A program made the translations under genes and the position numbers. This document shows positions 6,285-7,508 of a DNA stretch of 7,508 bases, piece after piece. How positions within the stretch are numbered: position 1 is the stretch's first letter; each line of letters opens with the position of its first letter. Source of the stretch: a bacterium (GTDB taxonomy: Bacteria > Verrucomicrobiota > Kiritimatiellia > UBA8416 > CAMZLY01); the NCBI GenBank assembly GCA_030632465.1, contig DAOVUR010000087.1, positions 1 through 7,508 of the forward strand. The letters run 5' to 3'. The notes below the pieces were generated by a model. The model was not told the DNA's origin. It saw only the letters and a list, made by a program, of their open reading frames with translations, and ran no database searches.

Positions 6285-6329
6285 TCGGGAGGTAAAATAA
6301 GGCGATTTTCAAGGTTGTTTGGGACTATT

Positions 6330-7433
6330 ATGGCTACTTCAGTATATCTTATATCTGGTGATGATGAGTATTTTGTTGCGCGCGAGGCGACAAAAATAGT
6401 TCATTCGTTGGTTCCGGAGGGTGACAGGGATTTAGGGCTGGATATTATCGATGGTGCGGTTGGCTTGGTTGATGATGCGAGGCGTGCTACAGAATCTTGT
6501 GTGGCCGCACTTTTAACTTTAGGTATGTTTGGCGGTACAAAGCTTGTATGGTTTAAGGATGTAAGTTTCCTTGTTGATAATAAGGTCGGAAAATCAGAGA
6601 CGGTAAAGTCTGCTGTAAATAAACTTGCTGCTGTAATAAAGCAGGGGTTGCCTGAAGGTATTACGCTTGTGATATCAACGCCGAAAGCTGATAAGCGGTA
6701 TGCATTTTATAAGGCATGCAAAGCGGCTGGAGAGTTGCAAGAGTTTTCCATGCCAGATAAGGCCTATCAAGTTGAGAAGTATGTTGAAGAAAAGGTTAAA
6801 TCTTTTGCGAAAGAGCGTGGTATAAGTTTCCCGGAGTCAGTTAAGCAGGAGTTTCTTGCCAAGGTTGGTAGTGATACTCGGCAGATGGTATGTGAGCTTG
6901 ATAAACTTACGACGTATATGGGGGATAGGAAAGATGTAACTCTGGACGATGTGAAGAGTATAGTTTCCTCATCAAAGAGTTCGTTGGCATGGGATCTTGC
7001 TGATGCTTTTGGAAAACATGACCTTTCATTATCGTTATCTATTCTGCGTCAGCTCTTATTTCAGAAAGAATCTCCTTTAGGTTTGGTTATGGCTCTAGAG
7101 GGTAGGATTCGCGATCTTATGATATATAAGGAGGGTATTAGTCGCGGTTGGGTGAAGAAGTCTTATAATAAGGCGTCGTGGGGTGATGTGCCTCCTGTGG
7201 TTGATCAGATGTTTTCTGAGGAGTATGAGCGAGATCCAAGAAAGATACATCCATTTAGAGTTGGTATTTTTGTGGCGCAGGCGGAGAGGTTCTCGAGAGC
7301 GGAACTGACGCGGTGTCACGAGTTGGCGATGGAGGCTCATGAAGCTTTAGTGTCTAGTACTCTTACACAGCCGATGACGTTGGAGTTGATGTTAATCAAA
7401 ATGTTATCGCTCCGGCATATACCACGTACTTAA
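6330..7433 (+). CDS. holA: DNA polymerase III subunit delta (HolA)
   Basis: The delta subunit of the clamp loader, which opens the beta sliding clamp as part of the delta/tau-gamma/delta' complex at the replication fork. With the ATG at 6330 it has 367 residues, within the family range of about 330-370. The N-terminal domain starts VYLISGDDEYFVAREATKIV, the usual 'xYLxxGdExyLxxEA' opening. GMFGGTKLVWFKDV (65-78) and TLVISTPKADKRYAFYKA (112-129) are its strand motifs. The middle domain has QEFSMPDKAYQVEKYVEEKVK and VGSDTRQMVCELDKLTTYMGD (179-199). The C-terminal collar domain has WDLADAFGKHDLSLSLSILRQLLFQKESPLGLVMALEGRIRDLMIYKE (221-268). An in-frame TTG at 6315 would add five residues (read as M-F-G-T-I) and has AAGG directly before it; the ATG fits the family better. 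A strong GGGAGGT lies at 6287-6293, too far upstream to serve the ATG. The gene diverges from the operon. Confidence 0.93.
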   Translation: MATSVYLISGDDEYFVAREATKIVHSLVPEGDRDLGLDIIDGAVGLVDDARRATESCVAALLTLGMFGGTKLVWFKDVSFLVDNKVGKSETVKSAVNKLAAVIKQGLPEGITLVISTPKADKRYAFYKACKAAGELQEFSMPDKAYQVEKYVEEKVKSFAKERGISFPESVKQEFLAKVGSDTRQMVCELDKLTTYMGDRKDVTLDDVKSIVSSSKSSLAWDLADAFGKHDLSLSLSILRQLLFQKESPLGLVMALEGRIRDLMIYKEGISRGWVKKSYNKASWGDVPPVVDQMFSEEYERDPRKIHPFRVGIFVAQAERFSRAELTRCHELAMEAHEALVSSTLTQPMTLELMLIKMLSLRHIPRT

Positions 7434-7508
7434 CTTGAGCTGCTTCGTTTCACTCACCAGCTAGGTTTGCGCACGTGATATATTCCTTCGCTTATTGTGC
7501 GGCTATGG

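Larger units (their letters stand above)
5648..6329. other. 682-base divergent intergenic region rich in small repeats
   Basis: No credible protein gene is seen on either strand. From left to right it holds: the upstream flank of the HD gene (5648-5730); a GATTA-rich stretch (5739-5764); two related modular repeats (5818-5866 and 5947-5992); a separate hairpin (5873-5923); a MITE-like element with inner hairpins (6014-6208, flanked by CTGAGGA); and the probable holA promoter (6256-6284). It must also contain the start of the minus-strand operon transcript. A CATAAT -10-like hexamer lies on the minus strand at 5671-5666, but no matching -35 is seen. Confidence 0.8.

Noticed and set aside
111..7457. 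Inverted 11-base repeat GTGAGTGAAAC (111-121) and GTTTCACTCAC (7447-7457) at the two ends of the window
   Set aside because: A few 11-base inverted matches are expected by chance in a window of this length, and nothing else supports a boundary.
7434..7508. Possible terminator (AGCTG...CAGCT) or a new gene starting at GTG/ATG near the right edge
   Set aside because: The stem is only five base pairs with no T-run, and too few codons remain before the window ends to support a gene.

Overview
The window reads as a chromosomal housekeeping region of a Gram-negative bacterium with moderately low GC. It encodes six confidently recognised proteins. Five lie on the minus strand in one tightly packed, operon-like run; the sixth, holA, diverges on the plus strand. 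The lipoprotein parvulin implies an envelope with lipoprotein sorting. The YbeY metal motif is the 'GxDDH' variant that I associate with Verrucomicrobia/Planctomycetes. The 682-base intergenic region is also full of the small degenerate repeats common in PVC-type genomes. A Verrucomicrobiota-like (PVC) host is therefore my best guess, held with moderate-to-low confidence and without any database search.

Layout from left to right. Bases 1-249 hold no confident gene; they contain a possible tail of an upstream plus-strand reading frame, an imperfect hairpin, and a strong terminator for the minus-strand operon at 201-233. Read in transcription order (right to left), the minus-strand run is: a PgpH-like 8-TM HD phosphohydrolase (5647-4028), YbeY endoribonuclease (4128-3655, overlapping the previous gene by about 100 bases), MgtE magnesium channel/transporter (3620-2223), RecO (2102-1341) and a parvulin-type peptidyl-prolyl isomerase lipoprotein (1323-250). 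The order pgpH-ybeY-...-recO is a variant of the classical phoH-pgpH-ybeY-...-era-recO neighbourhood, here with mgtE in the middle and no phoH upstream. On the plus strand holA (DNA polymerase III delta, clamp loader) runs from 6330 to 7433.

Functionally this is a mixed core cluster: RNA maturation (YbeY), recombination repair (RecO), replication clamp loading (HolA), magnesium homeostasis (MgtE), probable cyclic-dinucleotide turnover (the HD protein) and envelope protein folding (the parvulin).

The least ordinary part is the intergenic region 5648-6329. It carries two related modular repeats, a separate hairpin, and a roughly 190-base element with imperfect 18-base terminal inverted repeats and 7-base flanking direct repeats. 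Inside that element is a pair of inverted REP-like hairpins, each with a GTAG foot. This looks like a MITE-like or REP-doublet insertion. The second noteworthy point is that the HD protein has the PgpH membrane and HD parts but lacks the large extracytoplasmic sensor domain of canonical PgpH. I saw no CRISPR array, tRNA, rRNA, phage gene or transposase gene.
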